A model generated the notes under the pieces. That model was not told the origin of the DNA and did no database searches. It saw nothing but the letters and a program-made list of their open reading frames with translations. A DNA stretch of 64,000 bases. Source: Actinomycetes bacterium. GTDB taxonomy: Bacteria > Actinomycetota > Acidimicrobiia > Acidimicrobiales > Acidimicrobiaceae. Below are positions 1-9,931 of the stretch, one piece after another. How positions within the stretch are numbered: the first letter of the stretch is position 1; each line of letters begins with the position of its first letter. The stretch spans positions 1-64,000 of the forward strand of contig JAJYNL010000015.1 in the NCBI GenBank assembly GCA_021786375.1, read 5' to 3'. A program made the translations under genes and the position numbers.

Positions 1-1
1 G

Positions 2-210
2 GTGAGGTTTGTTGGGAACGCTCTTGCAATGGTGTGATGAAATCCCTGAACGGCCGCCTACGGGACGAGTACCTGAACGGAGCGCCCGTGCTCGATGTCA
101 CCGAAGCCCAAGCCATCCTGGATCAGGCCGGGGACAAATACCATACCAGCCCTTGACGCAGCTCCCTTGGCTGCTTGACGCCCGCCGAATTGGAAGCCGT
201 ACCCCTTGCC
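2..210 (+). pseudogene. Decayed C-terminal end of an IS3-type (DDE, integrase-core) transposase
   Basis: One frame reads ..CNGVMKSLNGRLRDEYLNGAPVLDVTEAQAILDQAGDKYHTSP*RSSLGCLTPAELEA, matching the IS3 OrfB pattern (FNGRLRDEYLN...YNTxRPHSSLGxLTPAEF) with an in-frame TGA; no intact ORF. Confidence 0.7.
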
Positions 211-947
211 GACCAGTGCAAGGTGCCCAGAGGAGCTTCCCTGCAGAGAGGATGGGTGGTACCGCAGCTGAAGGCCGCATGACGGCTGCCGGAAATACAA
301 AGACGACGATGATGGCCATAACGGAGACGCAAGCGCTGGCGAATGCGCGGCCGTTGACTAACCTGGCGGGACAAACCCGAGGCTTTGACTCACAATCCGG
401 CCGCGCCAGAAATCGCGTGCCCATCGCACGGCGTGCTGCGCCCCGATACTCCATACAGCCCTCGAGGGCCAAACACTCTAGCCGCAGGCCGCCTCGCAAA
501 GCTATAGGAACACCCGCCGGTTCATCAACTGACAGGGCAACGCGGTCATAGCGGACTCGGCAACACCTACCCCGACGTCCGGGGTCATGTTGGAAGGTAT
601 TTGGGAGGCCCTGGCGCAAGAGTTCGAGGACGGCGCCACACCAAGTATCCGTTGGCGGCGTCATTACCCAGATCGCTTCCCGGCTGCGGAGCAGTCCAGA
701 GCTCGCGCGCTGCGGCGGCCTTTCGAAGGCTAGCGCTCCCGTCTATTCCCACGCGGTGAGAATCGACGCTGGCTAGCGAGCCAGGTCATACAATCGGCTG
801 CGGACGACGGGACTCGTAGTTGCCCGGCGCCTAGTCGGTGCCCGAGGAACAAGGTCTCGCTCAGTCTGGAACCGCTATAGTTGTTCGAATTGTCCCCCGG
901 CGTACTTGAAGCGGCGGCAGGCGCTAATGCGTGAACTATAAGGAGGA

Positions 948-3719
948 ATGGGCCCCTTGGCAACCCTAAAACAAATGCCCATCTCAGTGGGCAAGAATGA
1001 GCGTCAAGCGCTCCGTTCTATCTTGTCAATTTCATGGGTTCGAGGATGTTTTTCGCTACTCGCCATTTTTGTTGCTGACCTCTCGGTATATTTTCCTGTT
1101 GTGTTGCGCCGCGCAAGCGTTATGACGGATACGAGTCGCTGGCCAACTGGTCCATTATTTGTGGGTGATCCCGCCGCTGGTGGTCAAATTACATACTATA
1201 AAGAGTTAGCCGTAGCGCAAGCATGGCATCATATGCATTTGCCGCTTTGGCTTCCCACCGAAGGCTATGGAATAACGCTTGCTGGCAACCAAGCGGCTCC
1301 CTGGTTCCTGCCAGAGGTGGTTCTACACTTGTTAGTCCCCGGAAACTTCTCTCTTTGGAACGTGTTATGTGTAATACTTGCATCATTAGGTGCGTATTTT
1401 CTCGCCAGACACTTGGGCCTGGGTAATGTTCCGTCCATCGCAGCTGCGTTGATATATGGGCTAAGTGGCCCAATGGTTGCCAACCTGAACCTCGACATGA
1501 TTAACCCGATTGCGGTTACGCCGTATGCGATCCTTGCGGCTCTTCGGCTGGTTGAAACGTCGTCGGACAGAGGTCGTTATCTCATTTGGTGGGCTGCGGC
1601 TGCATTTTCAATATCCCAGTTATTTTTGGCTGGTTTTGCCGAGGTGCTGCCGCTTGAGATGATACTTATAAGCCTATTCGTTCTTGGACGCAGTGGTTAT
1701 ATCGCCCGAAGTCGCCGGGAGTTTCTGCGGTTGATAGCGCGCTGGGTAGGAGCCGCTATTGTTGGGGTAGCTGGGTCTCTAATAGCCTCGGTGTCGCTGA
1801 TGTTACCGCTTTCCACCTACCAATTGTTTCAGCCAGTAGGTGCAGAGCTTGCAGCGGAGCCTAAGTATTGGTGGTTGACACTCGTCGATCCATGGGCATT
1901 TGGTCGCGGTCTTGCCGCGGGACCTTTCCAAGCAGGCCATACGGTATGGGCGCCCGGTAACCCACTCATTTTCATGTTTGCTGCAGCTGCCGTGTTGGGC
2001 CTACTCAAGGTCCCACGGGGATGGGGTCGCGGATGGCGGATAGTGATGGCGGCGATTATGCTGTTCGGAATCCTCGGCTTTGCAAATGCTCTTGGCGTCC
2101 TAAATATCTTACGCCTTCCCCCGCTGAGCCTGATTTACTCGCCCAGATTTCTTCCGTTTGTTTGGTGGCTGCCCGCGGCGTTGATGGCAGGGGCTGGCCT
2201 TGAAGCTGTTGGCGAAGGCAGAAGGTACCTGGGATTGGTAGCGTTGGCTGTTACGACAGTGGCCACGGGAATTTTGGTAGCGGATGTGTTTGTGAAGGGC
2301 GGTACGATCTTTCCGGCCATCGACTCGAAGAACCTTACGGCGACCATTAGATCAAATTTGCCCGTTGGTATGGCATTTGCTGTTGGCGTAATAATTATTG
2401 TGTCGGCGCCTAGACGCTGGCGATCTATGGCTAGCTTAGTGGCCCTGGGGGGGCTCGTGCTTCTCTTGGTGCCGAGGAACTTTTTTCCCGTCGCACAGGC
2501 GCCGCAACAGCTGGCGTCCGTAGCAATGCCAATTCGTGCCGCCGGGCTCGGCAACGGCTTGTCGTTTTCGCCGGGTGACTACACGGTGCCGTCGGGTCTT
2601 ATTGGATTAGGTATTCCGAGCATTCAGGCGTTTGATGTGTTTTTCCCGAAAGGATATGCCAACACGGTTGCTCATTATTTCGGTGACGGAAATGCCATGA
2701 GCACAGCTTCGCCTTTGTACCCTGCTGCACCTAGCATGATTGATGTTCCCGTGAACGACGGAACTATTCCGTTGCTGCGTAAGATTGGGGTAGAGACGAT
2801 TGTTCTTCCGTATCGGCTGGATCCCGCAAACCTGGCTACCGTCGCAATTGTGAGGGAACCTAAGGGGCTGGGTTTTAGCGCTGCAAGTTATACGCAGGCC
2901 TTGCATGCTCTGGTATCTGTTTACTTGTCGAGACCGGATCTGGAGCGCTCGTTTCCATTGGTAGGATCCCAATGGGGCCTCGTAGCTTGGCCAATGGTTG
3001 GGGCAAGAGCGCAGGATTCGAGTGCGATTTCCCTGGAGCAGTTCTTTCCAGTGTACAGAAGTTTGCTCGCAGTGGCCGGCACAGAGAGTTCTTTTCGTCC
3101 ATTCAGGCTCGTGGGCGGTTCGAGCCTACGTTCGCTAGATATTCGGCGACTAGCCGTTGGCAACTATTTGGGGACAAAAGAGTATATCTACGTTATAGGC
3201 GGCTCGGCCAATGCGGTGCCAGTCGTCGGCGCCAGCAGTGTTCGGCCCTATCCAGCGGCGTACGCTGGCGCGCCGATTCCACTTGATGGTGCGGTGGCGT
3301 ATGTTTCGCCTTCCGTGGCAAAAAGGGTAGGCAATCCAAGTCAACTCGTTGTCAAGGTGTCCGGATTTTCTGAGAGCGCTTCTGGCCTTAGATTTAGTCT
3401 CGACGTAAACCACCGAGGCCTGGTCTTCCTTCGCAGGCAAATTGCGCCGGGGGAACGGATTCTTATCAATGGCCGTCGTGTGGGACTCGTCTCTGTAGAC
3501 AACTTTCTTACCGGTTTCATTGCAAGAGCGGGGAGCCAAAGGATAGTGATTAGCTACGCGTCCCCGTTACTTTTGGTATTGTTCTGGTCGGGGCTGCTAA
3601 TTAATGTATTTCTCGTAGTGATGATTTGCGTTCTTTGGTTCTGCGTTCGCGGCCGTTCAAATCGGGCGGCCGGAGTTGGGTCGCCCTCTCTCGACGAGAA
3701 CGCATCGTTATTGACCTGA
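948..3719 (+). CDS. Large polytopic membrane protein, YfhO-like / membrane glycosyltransferase type
   Basis: 923 aa, many hydrophobic helices, early acidic/loop motif (FVGDPAAGGQITYYKE...LPLWLPTEGYG), AAGGAGG-type RBS just upstream. Confidence 0.65.
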   Translation: MGPLATLKQMPISVGKNERQALRSILSISWVRGCFSLLAIFVADLSVYFPVVLRRASVMTDTSRWPTGPLFVGDPAAGGQITYYKELAVAQAWHHMHLPLWLPTEGYGITLAGNQAAPWFLPEVVLHLLVPGNFSLWNVLCVILASLGAYFLARHLGLGNVPSIAAALIYGLSGPMVANLNLDMINPIAVTPYAILAALRLVETSSDRGRYLIWWAAAAFSISQLFLAGFAEVLPLEMILISLFVLGRSGYIARSRREFLRLIARWVGAAIVGVAGSLIASVSLMLPLSTYQLFQPVGAELAAEPKYWWLTLVDPWAFGRGLAAGPFQAGHTVWAPGNPLIFMFAAAAVLGLLKVPRGWGRGWRIVMAAIMLFGILGFANALGVLNILRLPPLSLIYSPRFLPFVWWLPAALMAGAGLEAVGEGRRYLGLVALAVTTVATGILVADVFVKGGTIFPAIDSKNLTATIRSNLPVGMAFAVGVIIIVSAPRRWRSMASLVALGGLVLLLVPRNFFPVAQAPQQLASVAMPIRAAGLGNGLSFSPGDYTVPSGLIGLGIPSIQAFDVFFPKGYANTVAHYFGDGNAMSTASPLYPAAPSMIDVPVNDGTIPLLRKIGVETIVLPYRLDPANLATVAIVREPKGLGFSAASYTQALHALVSVYLSRPDLERSFPLVGSQWGLVAWPMVGARAQDSSAISLEQFFPVYRSLLAVAGTESSFRPFRLVGGSSLRSLDIRRLAVGNYLGTKEYIYVIGGSANAVPVVGASSVRPYPAAYAGAPIPLDGAVAYVSPSVAKRVGNPSQLVVKVSGFSESASGLRFSLDVNHRGLVFLRRQIAPGERILINGRRVGLVSVDNFLTGFIARAGSQRIVISYASPLLLVLFWSGLLINVFLVVMICVLWFCVRGRSNRAAGVGSPSLDENASLLT

Positions 3720-4128
3720 AGAGTGACTCGACGTTACGTTTAGGGGGGCCGGGGAACGTTTCGCGGCACTAGGTCTGGGCTGAACACCGCTTGTTCGTGG
3801 GTGGTTGCAGGCCAGCGTAGCTTCATCGTAGCAGGCGCGCTGTTCTAGATGGGCGTGCAGGGTCTCTACCCCGCGGTTGATCGGTTGGCAGATACACGGG
3901 CGATGAAGCTTGTTGCGGGCGCGCAATGCGACAGTGTAGGTAACGGGCGCGAGGGATTCGGCTAAGGGAGGGGAGAGTTCACTGGCCAAAGGCATAGGCC
4001 ACGCGTTTCCTGCGTAACGCGCCATGACGACGTGGCTCTGGCCAATAGCGGGAGCAGTGGAAGATCCGCCCGAGACATGTGCGGGGCGAGTGCGCACTGG
4101 CGGACGCGGCTGCCTATAGCATCTCTAC

Positions 4129-5421
4129 ATGCGAATCGCGATCGTCGGTCTGTGGCATCTCGGGTGCGTGTACGCCGGTTGTCTCGCTGCCGTTGGTCAT
4201 TCAGTCGTGGCGATTGACGAGGATGAAGGCGTCGTTCGAAGTCTGCTCGCGTGCGACTTGCCGATAGAGGAGCCTGGCTTGACTGACCTCCTTGCTCAAG
4301 GGGTTGGTGGCGGATCACTTCGTTTTAGCAGTCGCCTCGAGGACCTCAGGGAATCGGAGCTGGTTTGGCTGACGATTGACACTCCAGTTCGATCTGACGA
4401 TTCGGCAGATGTCGCGCCGGTGTTCGACACGGCGCTTCGGATTGCCGAAGTGATGGACCCGAAGGCAGTGTTGGCAATCTCGTCTCAGGTCCCACTTGGA
4501 ACGTCGCGCGAAGTCCTGAAGCGAATCCGTGCTGATAGGTCTGGCGACTGTCTTGAGATGGCTTATTGTCCCGAGAACCTTAGGTTAGGTTCCGCGATTA
4601 GCTCCTTTCGCGAAGCGGACAGGTTCGTTGTTGGTGCATCAGGATCGCACGCATCGAGGGTCGTGAGCGAGGCACTTAGTCCAACCGGCGTGCCGCTGCA
4701 GCTCATGTCGCTGGAATCTGCAGAACTGTCGAAACATGCACTCAACGCATTCCTCGCTATGTCGGTTGCCTTCGCAAATGAGATCGGCCGGTTGGCTGAA
4801 ATGGGTGGCGCTAACGCGCGGGATGTCGCAGAGTCGTTAAAGTCTGAGTCTCGCGTTGGCCCGCGAAGTTACGTGATGCCTGGAGGGCCGATTGCCGGTG
4901 GTACCCTCGCTCGTGACGTACGCTATCTGAACAGCCTGGGCGAAAAGTTTGGTCTCAGCATTCCACTGATATCATCGGTACTTGAGAGTAACTCAATTCA
5001 GCAGGCGTGGGCCGTCGACTCGCTCGCGGAGTTATGTTCGCCGAGTGCGGGTCCGGTTCTCGTTTTCGGTTTGGCGTACAAACAGGGTACAAGCACGCTA
5101 CGACGTAGCTTTGGCGTGCATGTCGCGAACCAGCTCGTGGCGAAAGGGTACCAAGCCCGTACTTACGATAGCCTTGCAGAGCCGAGCGCTTCATTGGCGG
5201 AAAGTGGTTCGGTCCGGATTGGGGAGCTCGACGCTGCTCTTGATGGCGCGGCTGCAGTAATTGTTTGCGCCGCTGACTCTTCGATCGACCAGTTGCTAGC
5301 ACTCATAGAGACCAGCGAGGCGCCACCAGTGGTCATCGACGCTATTGGGATTATTGCCAATTGGTCCACATCGGAGCGGATTGTCGTGAGGACTCCTGGG
5401 AGAGGCGTGGAGCCCCAGTGA
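4129..5421 (+). CDS. Nucleotide-sugar dehydrogenase (UDP-glucose/GDP-mannose dehydrogenase family), atypical active site
   Basis: N-terminal Rossmann MRIAIVGLWHLGCVYAGCLAAVGHSVVAID, YCPENLRLGSA, C-terminal VLVFGLAYKQGTSTLRRS; GGTLARD in place of GGxCFPKD. Confidence 0.8.
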   Translation: MRIAIVGLWHLGCVYAGCLAAVGHSVVAIDEDEGVVRSLLACDLPIEEPGLTDLLAQGVGGGSLRFSSRLEDLRESELVWLTIDTPVRSDDSADVAPVFDTALRIAEVMDPKAVLAISSQVPLGTSREVLKRIRADRSGDCLEMAYCPENLRLGSAISSFREADRFVVGASGSHASRVVSEALSPTGVPLQLMSLESAELSKHALNAFLAMSVAFANEIGRLAEMGGANARDVAESLKSESRVGPRSYVMPGGPIAGGTLARDVRYLNSLGEKFGLSIPLISSVLESNSIQQAWAVDSLAELCSPSAGPVLVFGLAYKQGTSTLRRSFGVHVANQLVAKGYQARTYDSLAEPSASLAESGSVRIGELDAALDGAAAVIVCAADSSIDQLLALIETSEAPPVVIDAIGIIANWSTSERIVVRTPGRGVEPQ

Positions 5422-6260
5422 AACGCAACGTGATCGTTACTGGAGCAAGCAGGGGACTCGGACGAGCGGTCGTGATGAGGCTGGCCCAGCACGGCTGGAA
5501 TGTATCCTTCGGCGCTAGAGCGGTGGGCGAGCTGCAAGCGCTCGATCTTGAACTCGAGAGATTAGGTTATTCCTGCGCGTACCGCCAGCTGGACGTGTCA
5601 CTCGCAGCGAGCGTTTCAGCGTTCTTTGATTGGTCAATCGACAAGTATGGTTTACCGGATGCGGTGGTGCACAGTGCTGGCGTATACGGTCCCTTTGGAA
5701 ATAGTCAGAGTGTCAATTGCGAAGCTTGGAATCGGACCATCTCCATCAACCTCGGAGGAACATTCCTGGTAGCCCAGCGAGCAATTGATGCCATGCAGCG
5801 AGCGGGGGGAGGCAGAATTGTTGTTCTGAGTGGCGGCGGCGCGACAAGTCCGATGCCAAATATTTCTGCCTATGCGGCATCAAAGGCTGGCGTAGTCAGG
5901 CTGGTGGAATCATTGGCGCTTGAGGTTGAGAGTTATGGGATTGCGATTAATGCGGTGGCGCCGGGGCTAATGGCCACTGACATGCTCAACACGTTGCTGG
6001 CGGAGAACAGGGATGTTGTGGGGGCATCGTTCTATGACCGCATGCAAGATGCGAAAGATCGTGGAGAGGATTCGTTGCCCGATGCTGTAGATTTGATTGC
6101 GTTTCTCCTCGATCGAACCATTCCTGGTCTTACTGGTAGGTTGATTAGCGCAAAGTGGGATCCTTGGAGAAATTGGGATACTGAGGCACCTGAGTTGCTA
6201 GATCGAGACGCTTTCACGTTGCGCCGTATCGTTCCGGGAAACAAGAGGTCACCCAGGTGA
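5418..6260 (+). CDS. SDR-family NAD(P)-dependent oxidoreductase
   Basis: GTG start overlapping the previous stop (GTGA); VTGASRGLG, NISAYAASKAGV (YxxxK), INAVAPG. Confidence 0.85.
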   Translation: MKRNVIVTGASRGLGRAVVMRLAQHGWNVSFGARAVGELQALDLELERLGYSCAYRQLDVSLAASVSAFFDWSIDKYGLPDAVVHSAGVYGPFGNSQSVNCEAWNRTISINLGGTFLVAQRAIDAMQRAGGGRIVVLSGGGATSPMPNISAYAASKAGVVRLVESLALEVESYGIAINAVAPGLMATDMLNTLLAENRDVVGASFYDRMQDAKDRGEDSLPDAVDLIAFLLDRTIPGLTGRLISAKWDPWRNWDTEAPELLDRDAFTLRRIVPGNKRSPR

Positions 6261-6468
6261 TGGGACTTTATACGCGGTTCTTCGTTCGGGGGGCCTTCGC
6301 GCCAGCCGTGCGTTCTCGGAATGGTTCCTGCGCCGGCATCAACCGAAGACTGTGGCGGCTGCTTGTGGAAGGTCGGCGGCGGAGGGTGCCCCCGGGGGGG
6401 GGCTGTGTCAGGTACTTCGTTTGCGGAGGGGCAGGCATGGTGCCGGTAGAAACTCTCCCTGCCAGCTG

Positions 6469-7449
6469 ATGCGATACACAGGCGCTATTCGCGCAAGGCT
6501 GCCCCACTTGGTACTCGGCGGTACCGGGTTTATTGGGCGCCATGTCGCCGTGGCGATCGCGCGGGCGGGAGATCAAGTAACGATTGCGAGCCGGTATCCG
6601 CCGAAATTTGAGTTTCCTGCAGATGTTCGGTCCCGCATTTCGTGGGCGTATGTGGATGTCGCGTCGGCAGACTGGCCTGCGTTGTTGCACGACGTCCGGT
6701 CTGTGCATCACTACGCTTGGGCCTCGGTTCCAGCCACCGCGCAGGAGGATCCTGTCAGGGATGTAGTCGTAAATCTCCTGCCATTGATCTCGCTTCTGGA
6801 GGCGTTTAAAGACCTTCCACGCGGATCTGTACCTCTCATATTCGCATCATCTGGAGGAACTGTCTATGGTAAGCTTTCGCATGTTCCGGTGGCCGAGGCT
6901 CACGAATTGGGATCGATTACGGCTTACGGAGCTACGAAGGTTGCGGCCGAACAGTACCTGCGGCTGTACGGCCACCTCTACGGGGCAGATGTTCGCATAG
7001 CTAGGATTTCAAATCCGTATGGAGCGGGCCAGTCCACGACGACTCCTCAAGGTGTAATTGCTGCAACTATTAACAGGGCGTTGAGGCGGGAGTCGGTAAC
7101 GATTTGGGGAGATGGCTCGATTGTCAGAGATTTTATTTATATTTCGGACGTAGTCGATGCGTTGGTGGCGCTCGGGGCAACTGACTCGAAGCGTCTAGAA
7201 TACACGGAGTTCAATGTCGGCACTGGAGAAGGCTCTAGCATTCGGGATGTCATCGACACGCTCGAGGTGATTCTGCAGCGGCGCATCATCATTAAATGTG
7301 AGAGTGGGCGAGATTATGACGTGCCCGTCAGTATTCTCGACGTGTCACGCGCGAAGAGAGTGCTCTCATGGCAGCCGAAAGTGTCTCTCTTAGAGGGAAT
7401 GCAGCGGACCGTGGAAGCCTTTAAGTGCGGCGCGGCCTTTTCCCATTGA
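6469..7449 (+). CDS. NAD-dependent epimerase/dehydratase (extended SDR)
   Basis: VLGGTGFIGRHVA, SSGGTVYG, YGATKVAAE (YxxxK), IYISDVVDALV, FNVGTGEGSSI. ATG at 6469 chosen. Confidence 0.8.
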   Translation: MRYTGAIRARLPHLVLGGTGFIGRHVAVAIARAGDQVTIASRYPPKFEFPADVRSRISWAYVDVASADWPALLHDVRSVHHYAWASVPATAQEDPVRDVVVNLLPLISLLEAFKDLPRGSVPLIFASSGGTVYGKLSHVPVAEAHELGSITAYGATKVAAEQYLRLYGHLYGADVRIARISNPYGAGQSTTTPQGVIAATINRALRRESVTIWGDGSIVRDFIYISDVVDALVALGATDSKRLEYTEFNVGTGEGSSIRDVIDTLEVILQRRIIIKCESGRDYDVPVSILDVSRAKRVLSWQPKVSLLEGMQRTVEAFKCGAAFSH

Positions 7450-7602
7450 CGAGAAGTGCGATAGTATTGGCGCGCAATTGGGAGGTGCGATGTGGGCGAA
7501 GATGGAAACGATCGGAATGAGATGCTCAAGGATGGCCACAATCAGTGGGGAGCACCTTGGGAGCCGTTCGGCCGGAGAAGCTTGTAGCCGTGATTCACAG
7601 CG

Positions 7603-8367
7603 TCAATGACCGAGGCGTATCTTGAAGAGGATGGTTATCCAGGTGAGGGGATCCTTAAGCAGCCGCACTTTCTTGCCATGGGCGTAGTCGCGAGAGCAAT
7701 ACTGTGCTGGCGCCTCAATTGGATTCGCGCCGGCAAGGATGAAGCGTCCGACGAGTTCCCAGTCTAGGTCAAAGCGGTTGGCGGTAAGCTCCACGGCTGA
7801 CAGTAAATCAGCGCGGAATACCTTCCACATGGTGAATGGGTCACGAAGGCGCGTGGAAAAAGCGATGTTGACCATTGACGCAAAGACCCAGTGCATAACG
7901 TTCATCGCAGTAGCCATCCAACGAGCCTCTTCGAAGTTGCGCATAGGGTGGCCGTGCGAATGGCGGCTCCCCAGTACAAAGGAAGTGAGGCCGTCCTCAA
8001 TCGGCTTCACGAGTTCCCAAATATCGGCAAATTGGTATTCATCGTCCGCATCGAAAATAGTGATGACGTCACCGCTGGCGGCGGTAAAGCCCTGTCTTAC
8101 GGCATTGCCCTTGCCATATGGCTTGTCCTGGAAGATTAGAACAACCCTCGGATCCGCGGCGAATTCTTTTACAACGTCGCGCGATCCATCACTAGACCCG
8201 CTCTCGACGATGACTAGTTCCAGCTCTGTGCCGGCTCGGGGGGATGAAAGTACCTGAAGAATCGCATTTCTAACAGTTGAGCCTTCCTGGTAGACAGGCA
8301 TCACTACTGAGAGGCGTGCGATAGGCGAAGATTTAGCGAAAGGATCGCGACTGGCGCTTCTAGGCAA
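7603..8367 (-). CDS. Glycosyltransferase family 2
   Basis: LSVVMPVYQEGSTVRNAI, VIVESGSSDGSRDVV, GKGNAVRQGFTAASGDVITIFDADDEY (DxD). Confidence 0.85.
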   Translation of the reverse strand: MPRSASRDPFAKSSPIARLSVVMPVYQEGSTVRNAILQVLSSPRAGTELELVIVESGSSDGSRDVVKEFAADPRVVLIFQDKPYGKGNAVRQGFTAASGDVITIFDADDEYQFADIWELVKPIEDGLTSFVLGSRHSHGHPMRNFEEARWMATAMNVMHWVFASMVNIAFSTRLRDPFTMWKVFRADLLSAVELTANRFDLDWELVGRFILAGANPIEAPAQYCSRDYAHGKKVRLLKDPLTWITILFKIRLGH

Positions 8368-8455
8368 TGTATGGATACCCTGATGCGCGAGATGCTTGGA
8401 GGGACCGGTGTCGGTGCGAGCCGTATGATTGGTGCAAATTGTGGTGGTAATTCAT

Positions 8456-9175
8456 TTAGTCAAGCCTGTAGCCAGCAGCAACGGCATCGGCCCTGAACAT
8501 CTTGACTGTATCTAGAGATAGTGCTCCTAGGTCACGGCCCAGAATAGCTATCTTCTGCCATAGGTCCGGTGTCATGGTAATTATGTCGCAGCCGCACTGC
8601 TGAGCTTGTACAAGATTGAGAATTTCGCGAGGGCTCGCCCAAAGTAGTTTGTGGCGGGACCTTTGGTGTACAATATTTGCCGCTTCCGACATTATCCGCG
8701 TCGGATCTATGCCCGTGTCGGCGATTCTTCCCGCGAAGACGGAGATGATCGCGTCCGCATCGCGAGCTAATGCGTCAGTAACGGTCTTGACTTGGTCGAG
8801 AGTTAGAATAGCGGTCACGTTGAGCCTCACCCCACGCGACGAGAGGGCATTGATTTCAGGTGCGAGTGAACGCCCGGTCGTGGTGGTGACGGGGACCTTG
8901 ACAAAGACATTTGGTCCTATCGTCGAAATGGAGAGAGCTTGTCGGAAGATCTCTTCCGGAGTGTCTGAGAAGACTTCGAGGGAAAGTGGCTTAGGGTTTG
9001 TGAGCGCGGATGCCTTGGTCGCAAAGGTCCGGTAATCATCGACGCCCGCTCTCCTCATGAGAGTGGGATTTGTAGTAAACCCCGCTACCGAGGACTCTTG
9101 GGCGAAGGTCTCCAGCGACGCGAGGTCAGCAGCATCGACATATTTATCGATGAGGTTGAGGTCAAAGTCCGCCAC
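8456..9175 (-). CDS. Transaldolase family protein (TalC/FSA-like)
   Basis: AGFTTNPTLMRRAG, NVFVKVPVTTT (Schiff-base Lys), LNVTAILTLDQ, IMSEAANI. Confidence 0.85.
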   Translation of the reverse strand: MADFDLNLIDKYVDAADLASLETFAQESSVAGFTTNPTLMRRAGVDDYRTFATKASALTNPKPLSLEVFSDTPEEIFRQALSISTIGPNVFVKVPVTTTTGRSLAPEINALSSRGVRLNVTAILTLDQVKTVTDALARDADAIISVFAGRIADTGIDPTRIMSEAANIVHQRSRHKLLWASPREILNLVQAQQCGCDIITMTPDLWQKIAILGRDLGALSLDTVKMFRADAVAAGYRLD

Positions 9176-9321
9176 TCGCTACACCTGCTCTCTATGTTCC
9201 TACCCATTGTAAGGTCGGCGGTCAACTTGGCTGAGCGGGATGGTGGACGCCCAGCGGTCGCGAATATCCTAGTGTATGTTTCGTGGCGTGTTGGCACGAC
9301 CGATTGCGGGGAGGATTCTTA

Positions 9322-9927
9322 GTGGGGAGCGTGTACGTAACAGAGTTCCTGGAGGAGGCTGCGTCGATAGCCGGTCGGATAGACAGCGAGCAGATTGAGG
9401 CGATGGCTTCGGAGCTGGCAATTGTGAAGGAGCGTGGCGGCCGAGTCTTCTTCGCCGGTTCTGGCGGTGGCGCGGGCCACGCATCCCACGCGACCTGCGA
9501 CTTCAGAAAGTTGCTTGGCATCGAGTCCTACAGCGTCTCCGATAACGTCACCGAGCTGACGGCACGTATTAATGACGAGTCGTGGGAGGATTCGTACACT
9601 TCCTGGTTGAAGGCATCTCGTTTTGGGCCCAACGATTGCTTGTTCGTTTTTTCCGTCGGCGGGGGGGACGCTGGCAGGGAGGTGAGTATGCAGCTGGTGA
9701 GAGCAATTGACTTCGCCCGGGAAGTCGGCGCCGCCGTCGTCGGCATCGCTGGGCGCGACGGCGGGCACCTTGCCAAGAACGGCGTAGCCGTGTTGATACC
9801 GAGTATCCATCCAGGCAACGTCACGGCTCAAACCGAAGGCTTTCAGGCGGTTGTCTGGCACTTGCTGCTAGGGCATCCTTCACTGATGGCGGCCCGCCCC
9901 GTCTGGGAATCGATTGAGGAGAGATAA
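9322..9927 (+). CDS. gmhA: SIS-domain phosphoheptose isomerase, GmhA-like
   Basis: GGRVFFAGSGGGAGHASHATCDFRKLLGIE, LFVFSVGGGDAGREVSMQLVRAIDFARE; GTG start with GGGGAGGA upstream; next to other heptose genes. Confidence 0.75.
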   Translation: MGSVYVTEFLEEAASIAGRIDSEQIEAMASELAIVKERGGRVFFAGSGGGAGHASHATCDFRKLLGIESYSVSDNVTELTARINDESWEDSYTSWLKASRFGPNDCLFVFSVGGGDAGREVSMQLVRAIDFAREVGAAVVGIAGRDGGHLAKNGVAVLIPSIHPGNVTAQTEGFQAVVWHLLLGHPSLMAARPVWESIEER

Positions 9928-9931
9928 GGCC

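Noticed and set aside
98-664. 188-aa minus-strand ORF near the left edge
   Set aside because: Antisense to the transposase scar, no motif, no RBS.
3720-4128. Possible transposase remnant in the gap before the nucleotide-sugar dehydrogenase
   Set aside because: Minus frame (..LRARNKLHRPCICQPINRGVETLHAHLEQ..) matches no family I can name; not supported.
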